DNA from: Aradus depressus
Lineage: Eukaryota; Arthropoda; Insecta; Hemiptera; Aradidae
Direction of reading: 5' to 3'
DNA length: 64,000 nt
Assembly (NCBI GenBank): GCA_963662175.1
Contig: OY759221.1
Coordinates: 18,442,027-18,506,026, forward strand
Program-made: the position numbers and the translations under genes
Notes under the pieces: model-generated
Told to the model about the DNA's origin: nothing
Databases searched by the model: none
Seen by the model: the letters and a program-made list of their open reading frames with translations, nothing else
Shown: positions 33,235 through 43,644 of the stretch, in pieces
Numbering within the stretch: the first letter of the stretch is position 1
Layout: every line of letters starts with the position of its first letter

Positions 33235-33740
33235 TAAGAAAAAGTTATATAATCGGTCAGAAATTCGATGTTCCGACCCCCCCTGATTCGAAAAATGTAA
33301 ACATCATTTCTGTCAGTCTGTGTGCTTGTGAACACGATGACCGAAAGAATAACTGCATCAAAACGAAATTTTATACATGTATCCAGAAGTCTCTAAGGAT
33401 GACACATCAATTTTCAGCGGAATCAGACAGAGGGGTGGAGAGATCAGAGGGGCTCAACTCAAAAATCCAAATAACTGAATATATCGACAAAGTTTATTAT
33501 GGAGATTTAGAAGCCACTCGGAGAAAAATATCTTCTTGCCGCAAGAATATAGTTTTCTCCGTGATCCGTAAATCGGCAGTTATTGAAGTTTCTTCATGAA
33601 CACACATACTATATATTTTGTTTTTATTTTTGGGATCAGGAGGTTGGAAAACATGAAATTCCGTTGAAAACTCCGCATCGAAATTCTCACCAATTAGGTA
33701 CATAAATTCCCGTATACTTTGTTGAAAGGGACATAATAGC
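33235..33740. repeat. TACTTCCCC repeat, reverse then forward tail, with 41-bp palindrome
   Basis: Reverse tail and monomer (GAACACGATGACCGAAAGAA), then from 33600 a forward tail (GGTTGGAAAACATGAAATTC ... ACATAAATTCCCGTATACTT). The 41-bp palindrome at 33520 lies between. Confidence 0.62.
33520..33560. mobile_element. 41-bp near-perfect palindrome, minimal form of the GGAGAAAA element
   Basis: The two 20-base halves (GGAGAAAAATATCTTCTTGC and its near complement GCAAGAATATAGTTTTCTCC) make one hairpin with a single central base. These are the same ends as the 289-bp element at 49.1 kb, with the interior removed. It lies inside a TACTTCCCC repeat. It may be an extreme internal deletion, or the remains of the element after excision and repair. 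Confidence 0.6.
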
Positions 33741-33801
33741 CCCTTCATAAATAGGTATACAATTATTATTATTATTAGTATAATTTTCACTATTATTCAT
33801 A

Positions 33802-33845
33802 GTAAATAAATGTTACTATGTTAGTACATAGTAACATTTATTTAC
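33802..33845. repeat. Perfect 20-bp inverted repeat with TAGT loop
   Basis: GTAAATAAATGTTACTATGT is followed after four bases by its exact complement. It could extrude as a cruciform. It lies in an AT-rich stretch between TACTTCCCC repeat fragments. Confidence 0.85.
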
Positions 33846-34324
33846 AAAATCGACGGATATTTCACAATACTGATACTTCTACTGGGGAAGTACACAGAAG
33901 GTGATTCACCGACGCCATTTTGGTTTGGTTTAGAAGTAGGATTTGTGACATCACTCTAATTTTTTCTATATTACAATTAAATTTTAAATGTTGGTCGCTC
34001 TATCCTGGAAAAACTACAAATATACAAATGAGTTGGCCTAAAAAACTCTGTTTTCTCCAGTCTCGTAGGATATATTATCTGATAAAATTAAGAACATTAA
34101 CACGTTAATTTCAGGGCTGACTCAGCTAACTAGTGTACATCTAGGCTAAGTATGGTACATGTAACGACGGTGGTACTCCAAGAATTAGATAACAATATGG
34201 AAAAAATTCGGTGAATCAGCGCAAATTGATTAACAGAGTTTTTGCTTTCCCGTTTCGCTAATTTCCATTGTCTTTCTTCCTTTCTTCTTTTTTTTTGGTT
34301 TATGTTTTTCAACCTCCTCTTTGC

Positions 34325-34375
34325 AGAGCATATGATGCTTAGGTCCCTAGGTTCACTCACCAGCCTCCCAATATA
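34325..34375 (+). mobile_element. Very short LINE 3' end of the GATGCTTAGG family
   Basis: GATGCTTAGGTCCCTAGGTT is followed by CACTCACCAG, matching the terminal 40 bases of the LINE 3' ends at 43.2, 49.5 and 55.4 kb. Nothing of the coding region remains. Confidence 0.5.
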
Positions 34376-34812
34376 TCTATGTTATGTTACTTTATTATCA
34401 TGCATCTCAAAGGAACCTCACCTTTGTAACGTACAAGTCCCTCAAATAAAAACTATTTATCTATCTAATATATCCTAGAATATTGAAGAAAACATAATTT
34501 TTTTTACAGAAACTCATTTGTATATAGTTGTTTCCAGGATAGAGCGGTCTGCTCCACAGAACAGCTTAAGCCCTCCCTACAGTTGGTAATCCTGGGATCT
34601 CTCCTTCACTCTCCTTCTCTTGAGCCCTCGTCCCAATTAATCTAAGATTTATACACTGGATAATGATCTGTTAGTCAGGATACACACCAACCAAACTGAT
34701 CAATATGGTCTTTCGTTAGCATTAACAATATTAATTAACACATAAACGTAAATGTTTCGAACCACAGTTAAATATTTTACAGAGAATAAGGTAGACTAAT
34801 TTTTTTCTGAGG

Positions 34813-34862
34813 GCGCCGATGGCATAGAGTTAGCGTGCTTGCCTTCTGAGCTCAAGATCGCG
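34813..34862 (+). mobile_element. SINE1 head only
   Basis: GAGGGCGCCGATGGCATAGA to GAGCTCAAGATCGCGG is the tRNA-like head; the remainder is missing and a 225-bp MITE lies just downstream. Confidence 0.6.
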
Positions 34863-34897
34863 GTAGACGACGTTGAGTGTATACTTATATATTAAGT

Positions 34898-35122
34898 CGT
34901 GGGCTTACTGCAAGAACCCATTAAGTCCTTTTTTTGCTGATTTGAGATACTGATTGTTTCTTATAGAAAAAAATGCGCTCGTTCCAATGAAAGAACCAAC
35001 TAAGTCGCTGCTGTTGTAGTAAACAGGAAAAACAAAACCTATTAAGACAATATCTTGCAAATGTAGGCGGCAAAATACAAATAAGTAAAAATGACTTAAT
35101 GGGTTCTTGCAGTAAGCCCACG
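34898..35122. mobile_element. 225-bp MITE with perfect 30-bp inverted ends
   Basis: The first 30 bases (CGTGGGCTTACTGCAAGAAC, continuing to 34927) are the exact reverse complement of 35093-35122. No mismatch is visible, so this copy is young. Flanks are AT-rich (TATATATTAAGT on the left, ATATATAAACG on the right) and give no unambiguous target duplication. The interior has no open frame of note. It sits just after a truncated SINE1 head. Superfamily unknown. Confidence 0.78.
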
Positions 35123-35143
35123 ATATATAAACGTTAATAAATT

Positions 35144-35420
35144 TGAGGGCACCGGTAGCTCAGTGGTAATCATGCTTGCTTACTGAGCTAAAGATAGCGG
35201 GTTCGTAGTTTATTTTATCTGGGAGGTAAAAGAAGCGTCCTTCGAATGGGGCGTTAAGCGATGGTCCCAAGCCTGTAAGATGTCAAGTACTCCATAAAGA
35301 CCCCTACCCTAGGTGAATAAAAATGTAGGGTAGGCAAAATTTATGACTACCATATTCGGGCTCTTGTCCACCGATGTAGGCGATATGATCGTAGTTAAAG
35401 ACCAGGCTTGAATCACAACA
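35144..35420 (+). mobile_element. SINE1, nearly complete, diverged
   Basis: Head GAGGGCACCGGTAGCTCAGT with good box A, box B GGGTTCGTAG truncated, body with small deletions, end TTAAAGACCAGGCTTGAATC. Confidence 0.75.
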
Positions 35421-35489
35421 ATTAACAAAATGCCGGAACTACGCGATAATAATATCGTTCCCTGAAGTTGAAATTCGCAAATCCGTAGG

Positions 35490-35632
35490 TAGAGCGCGGT
35501 CACGTTTCATCTCTGTCATTTGCGGAATTAAGGGACTAGAAGAAAACATGAAATTCCTGTGAAAACTCAACATCGAATTTCTTGTCAATTACATAACTTC
35601 CCCTATGCTTCGAATAGCTGGAGAAGAAAAAA
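35490..35632 (+). repeat. TACTTCCCC repeat, tail
   Basis: AGAAAACATGAAATTCCTGT, AACATCGAATTTCTTGTCAA, and the terminal hairpin CTTCCCCTATGCTTCG-AATAGCTGGAGAAG. Confidence 0.7.
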
Positions 35633-36061
35633 CCTATAAATATAGGGAAGAGTACGATAAGGAATAAGATCCAAAAATTTAAAAAAAAATGTATTTACTT
35701 CCAACCTTACCCAACAAATTTCTGGATCGCAGAGGGAAAAAAATAACCAAAAGTGTAGATGCACCATTGTAGAGGGGATTAAAACGGTGGATTATCCAAA
35801 CCAGTAGATGGAAACTGAAGCCGTAAGAAGCCCGCATGATGTCTTAGGTATCGTCCTGACCCAGGAAGTGTGATTCATTAGTCCGGCTTCAGGATCAGGT
35901 TAGCCGTTCTGTGGGAACCGACCAGAGAGGGAGTGTCCTCAAATAGTCAGCACTATCGCGGGCCGAGGCAATAATCCACTCGCAAATTATTCTCTGTGAA
36001 TAAATTTTTAAAAAAATCGTCGGTCAATCACCGTAAATATACATCCCCAGAACGAATTATT

Positions 36062-36200
36062 TCTAGGTTGCCCTCATCATCAGGCAGTCTGATAATTAAA
36101 AAAATTTGAAATTAATCTAATTAAAATACTATAGTTCATAAAATTTAAATTGTTTTATAATTAAAATAAACTATAAATAAATAAAACCATCTAAAAACTT
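36062..36200 (-). mobile_element. Truncated family C arm with intact CTGATGA
   Basis: Minus strand CTGATGA (36083-36077) plus GAGG-GCAA-CC shows what the family C core looked like before decay. The motif is cut off at GAAA where the head of a TACTTCCCC repeat begins (36061). Confidence 0.6.
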
Positions 36201-36229
36201 TAACAATTTAAAATTTCATGGATGGGGAC

Positions 36230-37068
36230 TAGGGTGGTCCATTTGAATTTTAAATGGAATTTAACATGGGTTTTCATATGTATTAAAGTTGAAACAATAT
36301 GGCGCTTCCACGTTTCATCAAAATGTGCTAAAAATTTTCCACATTATGGTTTTTGGGGTCGGAGAACACGAATTTGTCAAAAAGTTATTTTGACACATGA
36401 TAGCTGTCAAAAACGCTGTCAACTATTTTCTCATTTAACAATCGGTAAATTCATTTTCTTAAGTGTCTCTGAGGTCGCTGTAATTTGTAAATAAAAGATA
36501 TCAAAACTGAAAATGACTGGAAGAATTTATGTGTTCTGATTATGTCCAGAAACCAAATGAAAAAATTATTGAATTGTGTTTCGGACATTTGGTATTAACT
36601 CCAATTTTCCTCTCGATTACACGGATTTGTTGACAGCATTTGTGACAGATGTCAAGAGTCAAACATTTTTTTTGACATCAAATTCGTAATCAGCGACTTT
36701 CAAAACACTTAATAAAATGAATTTACCGATTGTTAAATGAGAAAAAATGTTATTGTCATTTTGTTGACAGCTGTCATGTGTCAAAATAACTTTTTGACGT
36801 CAAATTCGTGTTCTCCGACCCCAAAAACCATAATGTGGAAAATTTTTAGTCCATTTTGTAGAAACGTGGAAGCGCCATATTGTTTCAACTTTAATACATA
36901 TGAGAACCCATGTTAAATTCCATTTAAAATTCAAATGCCATGGGCACGGGTTATTTCAAATATTTTTCGTTTTTTTTGGCGCCAAAATTTTTCTTTCGTC
37001 GAGTTCTTCCAAACTAGGGGCTGCACGTTTTTTTTTTTTTTTTTAATTGTCATTTTTGGACCACCCTA
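36230..37068. mobile_element. 839-bp foldback DNA element with 8-bp target duplication
   Basis: The termini TAGGGTGGTCC and GGACCACCCTA are inverted and flanked by the exact 8-bp repeat ATGGGGAC (36222-36229, 37069-37076). The arms are long: most of 36230-36490 is complementary to 36678-37068, so the element can fold into a hairpin around a spacer of about 190 bp. The target repeat has T at position 2 and A at position 7, which suits hAT; the Ac-like TAGGG start agrees. No transposase frame is present. The right arm carries an extra stretch of about 110 bp (about 36943-37055) with a poly-T run. Confidence 0.85.
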
Positions 37069-37099
37069 ATGGGGACAGATAATTTATTCCTGTCCCCCA

Positions 37100-37580
37100 T
37101 CTGTGTCCTCTGATTCCATGATTCCACAAATGAAAAAAACCATTTGTGTGTGTCTGTGAACACCATAACTCCCGATAGAATGAATTTATCGATACAAAAT
37201 TTTATATGGGAATCCAAAACCTTCAAACGACGACATATATTGATTTTCAGCCAAATCGTCAAAAGAAAAGAAAGGGATTAGCCAGGGCTTAACACAGAAA
37301 CTCTAATAACTGTCGTATTAATGAATATACTGACAAGAAATTTCATATGTAAATAGTAAAAATTAATTTTCAGCTGAATTGAACGAAGGGATGAGGATGA
37401 TCAGAGGGGAGCTTAATAAATGTATCGAAACAAAATGGAGGTGAAATACATTGCCGCTGATATTCACCAATCTTTTTTTTTTTTTTTTTGGTATCAGGGG
37501 GTCAGGAAAATATGAAATATCGGTGAAAACACAACATCGAACTTCTGACTGAATTTACTTCGAATTTTTGGGAAAATAAA
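37100..37580. repeat. TACTTCCCC repeat, reverse, with forward tail appended
   Basis: Reverse tail, monomers and head (GAACACCATAACTCCCGATA ... TACATTGCCGCTGATATTCA), then poly-T and a forward tail GGTATCAGGGGGTCAGGAAA. Confidence 0.65.
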
Positions 37581-38049
37581 AATTGAAAAGAGATACAGAC
37601 AAGTTATTTATCTTTGTGGTTCAGAGACCTTCTTCAAAGGAAAAGGGGGAAAAAATACCTTAAGGTTATCAAATATCTCGTGATAAAAAGGAAAAAAAAA
37701 TATTGAATTAATTCGAACATCTTGTTCTTGAGATAACATTGTTTTTATGGAATATAAAAAAAAAATAATAGTAATAAATAAAATATTACAGCCGCGGGTG
37801 TGAACTGATAACAATTACTTATGTAATCTTTTTATTATTATACTACGGTCAGATATACAATAACTGATAACTGTGAAAAAACGTATCGATACAGAATCAA
37901 TATCAATATTGTTCAAAATATCAATATTAGATTAAACCCTTTTGAACTTGTTCATATTTGGATAATTTCTCCAAAATATATACCGAGTTTTCAACCGAGA
38001 ACACCTATGTTCTTATACCTTGGGAAGTAGTCTTCGGAAAATCATCTAC

Positions 38050-38600
38050 TGTGTACTTCCTCAGTACGAATTAATCAATTCACTTTTCGCTTTCCTTTCA
38101 AAAACAGTCAATAGTTTGCGCTAATATTCTACAGTTGAGTTATATAGAGGCTCCTCACACTAAATTTTGAGTCGATACATTCATTACATCGGCAGTTATT
38201 AGGGTTCTTGAGTTGAGTCCACCCCGAACCCTTCCTTCTCTTCAGACTATATCGCTGAAATTTAACAGGTTATGTCCTCATTGGGTTTTGACATTAAATA
38301 AGAAATTTCATGTCAATATATTTATACATTTTTGAGTTAAGTCTCACCCCCTCCCTTCTGCCTGAAAATCGATAGGTTTTCTCCTTTTGGGATTCTGGTC
38401 ACACATATGAAATTTCGTGTCGATACACTCATTTTATCGCCAGTTATTGGAGATTTTATGTTAAGACGTCTCCCTATTCCCCCCTTCCCTTTGGTCGATT
38501 TGACTGAAAAACATTAGGTGTCATCATTAGAGGATTCTGAATTCATATATACAATTTCGTGTCAATACGTTTTTTTTAGTGTACCTATTACGCTATTGTG
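38050..38600 (+). repeat. TACTTCCCC repeat, head and three monomers
   Basis: Head GTACTTCCTCAGTACGAATT followed by three monomers with CATCGGCAGTTATTAGGGTT, CTGAAAATCGATAGGTTTTC and TATCGCCAGTTATTGGAG. Confidence 0.7.
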
Positions 38601-38689
38601 TTGACAAAGTTCAACAGTAATATTTGTGTTTAATAGATTCATTAATCTATACAATTCTTAGATTATCTGAGGTTGCGACTCTCCTCCAC

Positions 38690-38945
38690 AAGGGAAGTTC
38701 CATTGGGCCCTTACCTTTTTTATCAGGAAAGTAAAAAAGAACATGAGCACCCCGTCCTTCGGATGGGACGTTAAGCGAAGGTTCTGAGGATGTGCGGTGT
38801 CAGGTACTTGTTAAATCCCCCTACCAGGGGCAAAATTTAGTACTGTCACAGTAGAGTCTGGCTCATGTACATCAGAGCGACGAAAGAGAGCTCTGGTAGT
38901 CGGCGATATGATGTCGTGGGTAAAGCCATGAGTCACAATAATTAA
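38690..38945 (+). mobile_element. SINE1, 5'-truncated
   Basis: Body from about GGGCCCTTACCTTTTTTATC through CCGTCCTTCGGATGGGACGT to CGACGAAAGAGAGCTCTGGT and GCCATGAGTCACAATAA. Confidence 0.72.
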
Positions 38946-39246
38946 TTAATATAATTAAAACAGTAATAGATAAATAATCAATCAATATATAGCAATATTT
39001 ATGAAAATATTAAAAAAATAAACTAGGGAAAGCCGTGTTTTCACTACCCAAACAGGAATACATGATGTGTTAAACCGACCTAGATAAATAGATATAAAAG
39101 GATAACATTGTAAGCAAGATGTATCTCCGATGTATGCAACATACATGGGCGTGAACAAGGCTATTACATTGGGGCTACATGTACAACCATGGCCGTTGTA
39201 TAGCTGCAGAACAACACAAAGTCGTCGGAGCATCACCGGCTAAATA

Positions 39247-39598
39247 CTTCCCCACCACGAATTCAGTCGACTGTTTTCGCTAATAGTCAATAGTTGATTT
39301 AAACAGGGGCTCCCAAATCCTCATAATAAATTAACACTCCTGATCTTCCCTTGGCCGGTATTGCTGAAATTTGGCAGGTTATATCATTGGGTTTTGACTT
39401 AAAATATGAAATTTCATTACAACGGCAGTTATCAAAGTTTTTGAGTTAAGCCTCCTCTCTATCTCCTACACTTTGGTCGATTTGGCTGAAAATCAATAGA
39501 TATCCTCTTTAGAGGTTTCGGAAGCATCAACTTTTCTACTTTCATTTCTGCCCATTTATATAACTTATCCTATTCTCCGTATAACTGGAGAAGTAATT
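39247..39598 (+). repeat. TACTTCCCC repeat, short complete copy
   Basis: Starts TACTTCCCCACCACGAATTC, has about one and a half monomers (GCAGTTATCAAAGTTTTTGA, GGTCGATTTGGCTGAAAATC), and ends TCCGTATAACTGGAGAAGTA. At about 352 bp it shows head, monomer and tail in one piece. Confidence 0.72.
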
Positions 39599-39653
39599 CT
39601 TAATCCAAAAATGGGATTAATACTACCAGGAGGCACAGAATGTTTCAGTGTAA

Positions 39654-40305
39654 AGGGCGGTCCAGACACAACGTCATATCAAACGATTTATCGAATCAGA
39701 CAAGTCGTATCAAATAAAACGGCGCGTGTAGACCACAAAACGTACGTCTTGCATGATCGAAATAAGGTTGTACGATAAGTCGAAAATTTGAAGTGCGAGG
39801 CATCATTTTATTAAAATTGATTCGACAAGTTGAAGCGTGTGGACAAACTTCGGTTTTATTGGAAATTGTTTTAGTATATTTTCGTAGTAAGTATCGCACT
39901 GTGTTGCTTTGTGTATGCGTATTTAAATATATTTTGCATTTGAAAATACCGACAATTTTTAAGAGAATTTATTGAACTTTATAGTAGTTTTACTTGTTTG
40001 TGGCAAGTTAAAAGTGCCGAGTATAGTGATCGGAATAAGAAGTCACAGGCATATGAAATAATGATTGAAAAATACAAGGAAATTGATGAAGCGGCAAACA
40101 AGGAGACAGTTACCAAAAAAATTAACTCTTACAACAAATAGCATAGAGCGACCAAAGAAGCGCTTCTTCCATGACCGAAAACGTCGCGAAACTAAAATTT
40201 GACCGATTAGTTGGAAACGTGTGGCCGCGTTATCTTTGTACTTTTTGTCGAACGATTTGGATGAACGTTTTATCGTTTGGTAAGACGTAGTGTGTGGACC
40301 GCCCT
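39654..40305 (+). mobile_element. Short PIF/Harbinger derivative with TAA target duplication
   Basis: Both ends carry inverted repeats of about 35 bp beginning AGGGCGGTCCA(G/C)ACAC, with the 3-bp direct repeat TAA immediately outside (39651-39653 and 40306-40308). A 3-bp TWA duplication and these termini are typical of PIF/Harbinger. The interior lacks transposase but retains a MADF-domain reading frame, the usual partner protein of this superfamily. Length 652 bp, so it is an internally deleted, non-autonomous copy. Confidence 0.75.
39963..40141 (+). pseudogene. MADF-domain protein fragment inside the Harbinger element
   Basis: One open frame reads EFIELYSSFTCLWQVKSAEY, then SDRNKKSQAYEIMIEKYKEI, then DEAANKETVTKKINS, ending at a TAG at 40139-40141. 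This is the first half of a MADF (Myb/SANT-like, DNA-binding) domain, with the expected Trp in CLWQVKS and the TKKIN motif. Harbinger elements often encode such a protein next to the transposase to direct DNA binding. Here only about 58 residues remain, without an ATG start or the C-terminal half. Confidence 0.72.
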
Positions 40306-40404
40306 TAAGACAGAAACATGTCAAGAAAAAATAATCTATACAATTAAATCGAAAAGTATAATCAGAGAAATCCCGCATAATCAATGTGGAACAATGTAAA
40401 TAGC

Positions 40405-40645
40405 TTAATGAATGGTACGAGATGGATCAATGGAAGCTGGGTTAATTACTATGCTTGGATCATCTCCAGGTGACTATCAGAGGCGGCATGACGGCATACC
40501 TCAGTCTAGAGCCCACTTCTCATCTCAATATACCGCCGTTCGAGGCATCTCTTTGATCCTCAATGACATACCCAGAAGACACAAGGTCAAGAGCATGGTT
40601 GGCCTTGGGTGCTTAGGTCCCTAGGTGTATACACCAGCTTAGTAT
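40405..40645 (+). pseudogene. Truncated LINE 3' end of the GATGCTTAGG family
   Basis: The stretch ends GGGTGCTTAGGTCCCTAGGT (40605-40624), the same 3' signature as the RNase H LINE copies, then CACCAGCTTAG. Upstream is an unrecognised frame with LNDIPRRHKV. It may be a divergent 3' part of the same LINE or a relative that shares the 3' end. Confidence 0.5.
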
Positions 40646-40649
40646 TCCT

Positions 40650-41495
40650 TTATTTAAAAAAAAAAACATTACCTCATTTTTTGTCTAAGCCTTTCATGTA
40701 TTTATTTAAGTTCTTGGATACAAATTACTAAGGGTCGGAAAAACCTTAGATATGTGCTTATAATATGCACTTATTTTTGGGAAATTATACCGACTAAACG
40801 ATCTCTCCACATCAACTGACGTCTCAGTCGCTCTTTTAAATACTACTGTTTCAGTACGACTGAATAACATGTCTTCTTCCACGAAGTTTCCTGTAATAAT
40901 GTTAAAAGTGAAAAGTTGAAACCACCGTATCGCAACTTGTACAATATAAAACGCCCGAATCACTGCGAAATGTTTCGTCCGGAAATTCGAGTAAATATTT
41001 ATTTAAGAGGTCACAAGTTTTTGCTTTCACTTTCGGCATTTTAAGGGTGCAATAATTCGATACTGACTTAAAAAATAATGGAAATTTCAGTGAAAAGGGA
41101 GAGAAGAGATTTTAGAAATTTTAACGTCTGTCAAGCTTCCAAGAAAAAGTGTAGTAAAGAACGGAGTTATGGAATTCATCAAATTCTTTGTTTCGTATTA
41201 GAATTAAAAGTTTCATTTTTTCTTCTTACAATTAGTTCAATAAATTCGTAACAATATTTACACTCACATCATCTGACAATTGACAAAACCTAGATAATTT
41301 TCTGAAATTAAATGAAAACTTTACTTTTCCGTAATTTTTTTTCTTTTATTTTTTTTAATATGCAACAAAAATATGCATTTTTCCAAAAATATGCCTTAAG
41401 TTGCTTCAATTGATTCCCTTTGGCCCAAAACACGTTTTGAAAACTACATAAGTGATGTGTGAAACTATTATATAAATCCGGGCCCTACACATTAC
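40650..41495. other. Non-coding stretch, nothing recognised
   Basis: AT-rich. A minus-strand frame of 85 codons (40706-40963) has no recognisable content. Confidence 0.5.
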
Positions 41496-41499
41496 ACAT

Positions 41500-41640
41500 T
41501 AAGGGCACTGGTAACTCGAGAGGAAAAATGTAGGAGTCCCACTGTAGAAACAAATCTATCCACCAGAGTGTGAAACAGAGCTCTGGTAGTAGGCGATATG
41601 ACCACGTAGTTAAAGCCCCCCTCCCCCCCCCCCCCCCCCA
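41500..41640 (+). mobile_element. SINE1 with internal deletion and a poly-C run
   Basis: Head remnant GGGCACTGGTAACTCGAGAG is fused to ACCAGAGTGTGAAACAGAGC and TAGTTAAAGCCC; a run of C replaces the normal GGGCATGAG end. Confidence 0.6.
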
Positions 41641-41644
41641 CGCT

Positions 41645-42725
41645 TTCTTCCACTAACCAGATATCTGGAATGTCCAGTCGAGGAGGACCCATTCTTGGGC
41701 AATGTCCTTGCAATGCTTTGGTCTGGACTGTCCGCGTATCTCTTCTTTCAGAGCTAAGGACTCAACAATATCTGCTCCTAAAAGCATATTGCCTATGCAT
41801 AATTTTTGTTCAATCCAACAATGAATATAATTTCTATAATTACAAATAGTCCGTGTTTATGAAACCGGTCCAGCAGCTGTAACTATAGAATGACATTTAG
41901 TCATCGGTTCTGTATTTCACCTTTTATCCTTCTACAGCGGTTCCGTTATATCTATTTATGGCCAAGAAAAAATGACAGTGGGAGTTATTATCACGGAGAT
42001 GCAAGTTATTGTCGTAAAAAAATAAAATATTATTTCTTATTTAATTTTTGTGATTAATTCCATGCAATAAATGAATCAGAGAGACATTTTGGAAAGCTGT
42101 ATTTTTTTCTTCTGTAAGTACTTTGTTATTTTGCATATCCTTAGGTTATGGAAGTCGAGTGATTCTTCTGGAATTTGATATTGAGTTTCCATCGGAATTT
42201 TATCATCGGTAACTTCTAAGAGAACGAATAAATCGATCCGCAAAATTTCTGAACACAATAATCGATATTTATTTTTAATTCAAATTGGCAAAAATTCAGA
42301 AGCCCGTATGTTAGTCAACTTTCGATTTTTAATCGGCGAGATCGAAAACATAGATTATTATTTATTTCTCCAGCCACAAAAGTGTTGAGTTATGATCAGA
42401 TCGAACACTGAAGGGTTCTATATGCGAACATTGCGTTGAAATATTAATAAATATACATTTAATAATTTTTATTGTTCTGAAGATAGTTTCTGTCTACGAC
42501 GTTGCGGATAGTTTCCATGCATCAATAATTTTCATATCTTTGATACTAAGATTAGTATCAGTAATGCATTGTAAATTCTCGATGACAGAACGGATATTGG
42601 AGGATTGAAGATTACAGATAGAGTAATCCTCTTGGCCGATTTACCTTCAGGGACTTAGGGAGACCTAAAAAAAAGAGATTAACTCACGAGCTTCATTACC
42701 ATTAAACTGACCACAACATCGATGT
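41645..42725. other. Non-coding stretch, nothing recognised
   Basis: AT-rich unique-looking sequence between a SINE1 remnant and the reverse TACTTCCCC repeat; candidate intron sequence. Confidence 0.5.
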
Positions 42726-42732
42726 TGAAGTA

Positions 42733-43640
42733 TGGGGAAAGTTAAGTAATTGATCAAAAAATCGATGTGGAGTTTTCAAGCTTTCCAACATCTTGATTAT
42801 AAATATTTAAAAAAAAAAAAATCTGTCTGTCTATGTGTGTGTCTATGAATCCGATAACTTTCGATAGAATCATAAGACTATAATATATGAATCCAGAACC
42901 CTCCAATAACTTATTGTTTTTCAGCCAAATCGACGGAATGGGAGGGGGGAGGCTTAACATAAAAACTCTAATAACTGCCGATAGAATGAATGTATCGACA
43001 CGAAATTCGATATAACAACACCTATCGATTATCAGCCAAATCAGCCTAAAGGGTAAGGGGGATTAGGGGAGATACGTAACTTAAAAGAATCTCTAAGAAC
43101 TGCCGATGTTATGAATTTATCGACACAAAATTTAATATGAGGATTTAGGAGCCCCTGGACTGGTGTTTTACACCTAGGGACCTAAGCATCCAATGCTCTT
43201 ATCCGATTCCTGGAAGTGCTGGGCTTCCATCTTATTTTGTTACCTAAACCAAGTCCTTCATGAAGTATTCAGTCTCCCAGTTTCCTTAATGAACCTGAGA
43301 ATGCTCCAATCATCTAAAATCATCCTCTGTGATTACATCTTTAACAAAAATGTGGAATCTCGTTCGCGCGTATCCTGACTCCTAGAGTGTGTAAGTGTCT
43401 ATTGAACGGACCATGTCCTGTGAGAACTCCAGTTAGTTGCCGAAGCTCGTTCCCATACTTGAACACCTTGGGCTCCCCTCCAAGGGAAATCTTCGACTGT
43501 CTGCATGGATAGCCTCTGTCAACTGTTGAATATTAGCGCAAACAGTCGATTGGTTTTGGAGAGAGAGCGAAAAGTTAATTGATTAATTCGTTCTGGGAAA
43601 GTACATTGCCGGTGATTCACCGACGACTTTTTTTTTTAAA
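42733..43640 (-). repeat. TACTTCCCC repeat, nearly complete, reverse, with LINE insertion
   Basis: Reverse tail (GGGGAAAGTTAAGTAATTGA), three monomers (GCCGATAGAATGAATGTATC; GCCGATGTTATGAATTTATC) and head (TTCTGGGAAAGTACATTGCC, GGTGATTCACCGACGACTTT). The LINE at 43157-43510 interrupts it. With the LINE removed it is about 550 bp. Confidence 0.72.
43157..43510 (-). pseudogene. RNase H LINE family, 5'-truncated copy in a TACTTCCCC repeat
   Basis: Nucleotide similarity to the 55.4-55.9 kb copy runs from the shared 3' end (complement of GATGCTTAGGTCCCTAGGTG at about 43170-43190) to TCTTCGACTGTCTGCATG near 43507. The frame is badly broken. It is bracketed by AGCCCCT (43150-43156) and AGCCTCT (43511-43517), and the host TACTTCCCC repeat continues in register on both sides. 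Both this and the 55.9 kb copy are truncated at nearly the same point. Confidence 0.72.
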
Positions 43641-43644
43641 TCCT

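Noticed and set aside
36222..36494. 90-codon frame in the foldback element
   Set aside because: Lies entirely in one arm of an inverted repeat and starts within the target duplication; no recognisable protein.
40043..40384. 113-codon minus-strand frame
   Set aside because: Antisense of the MADF fragment in the Harbinger derivative and its inverted end.
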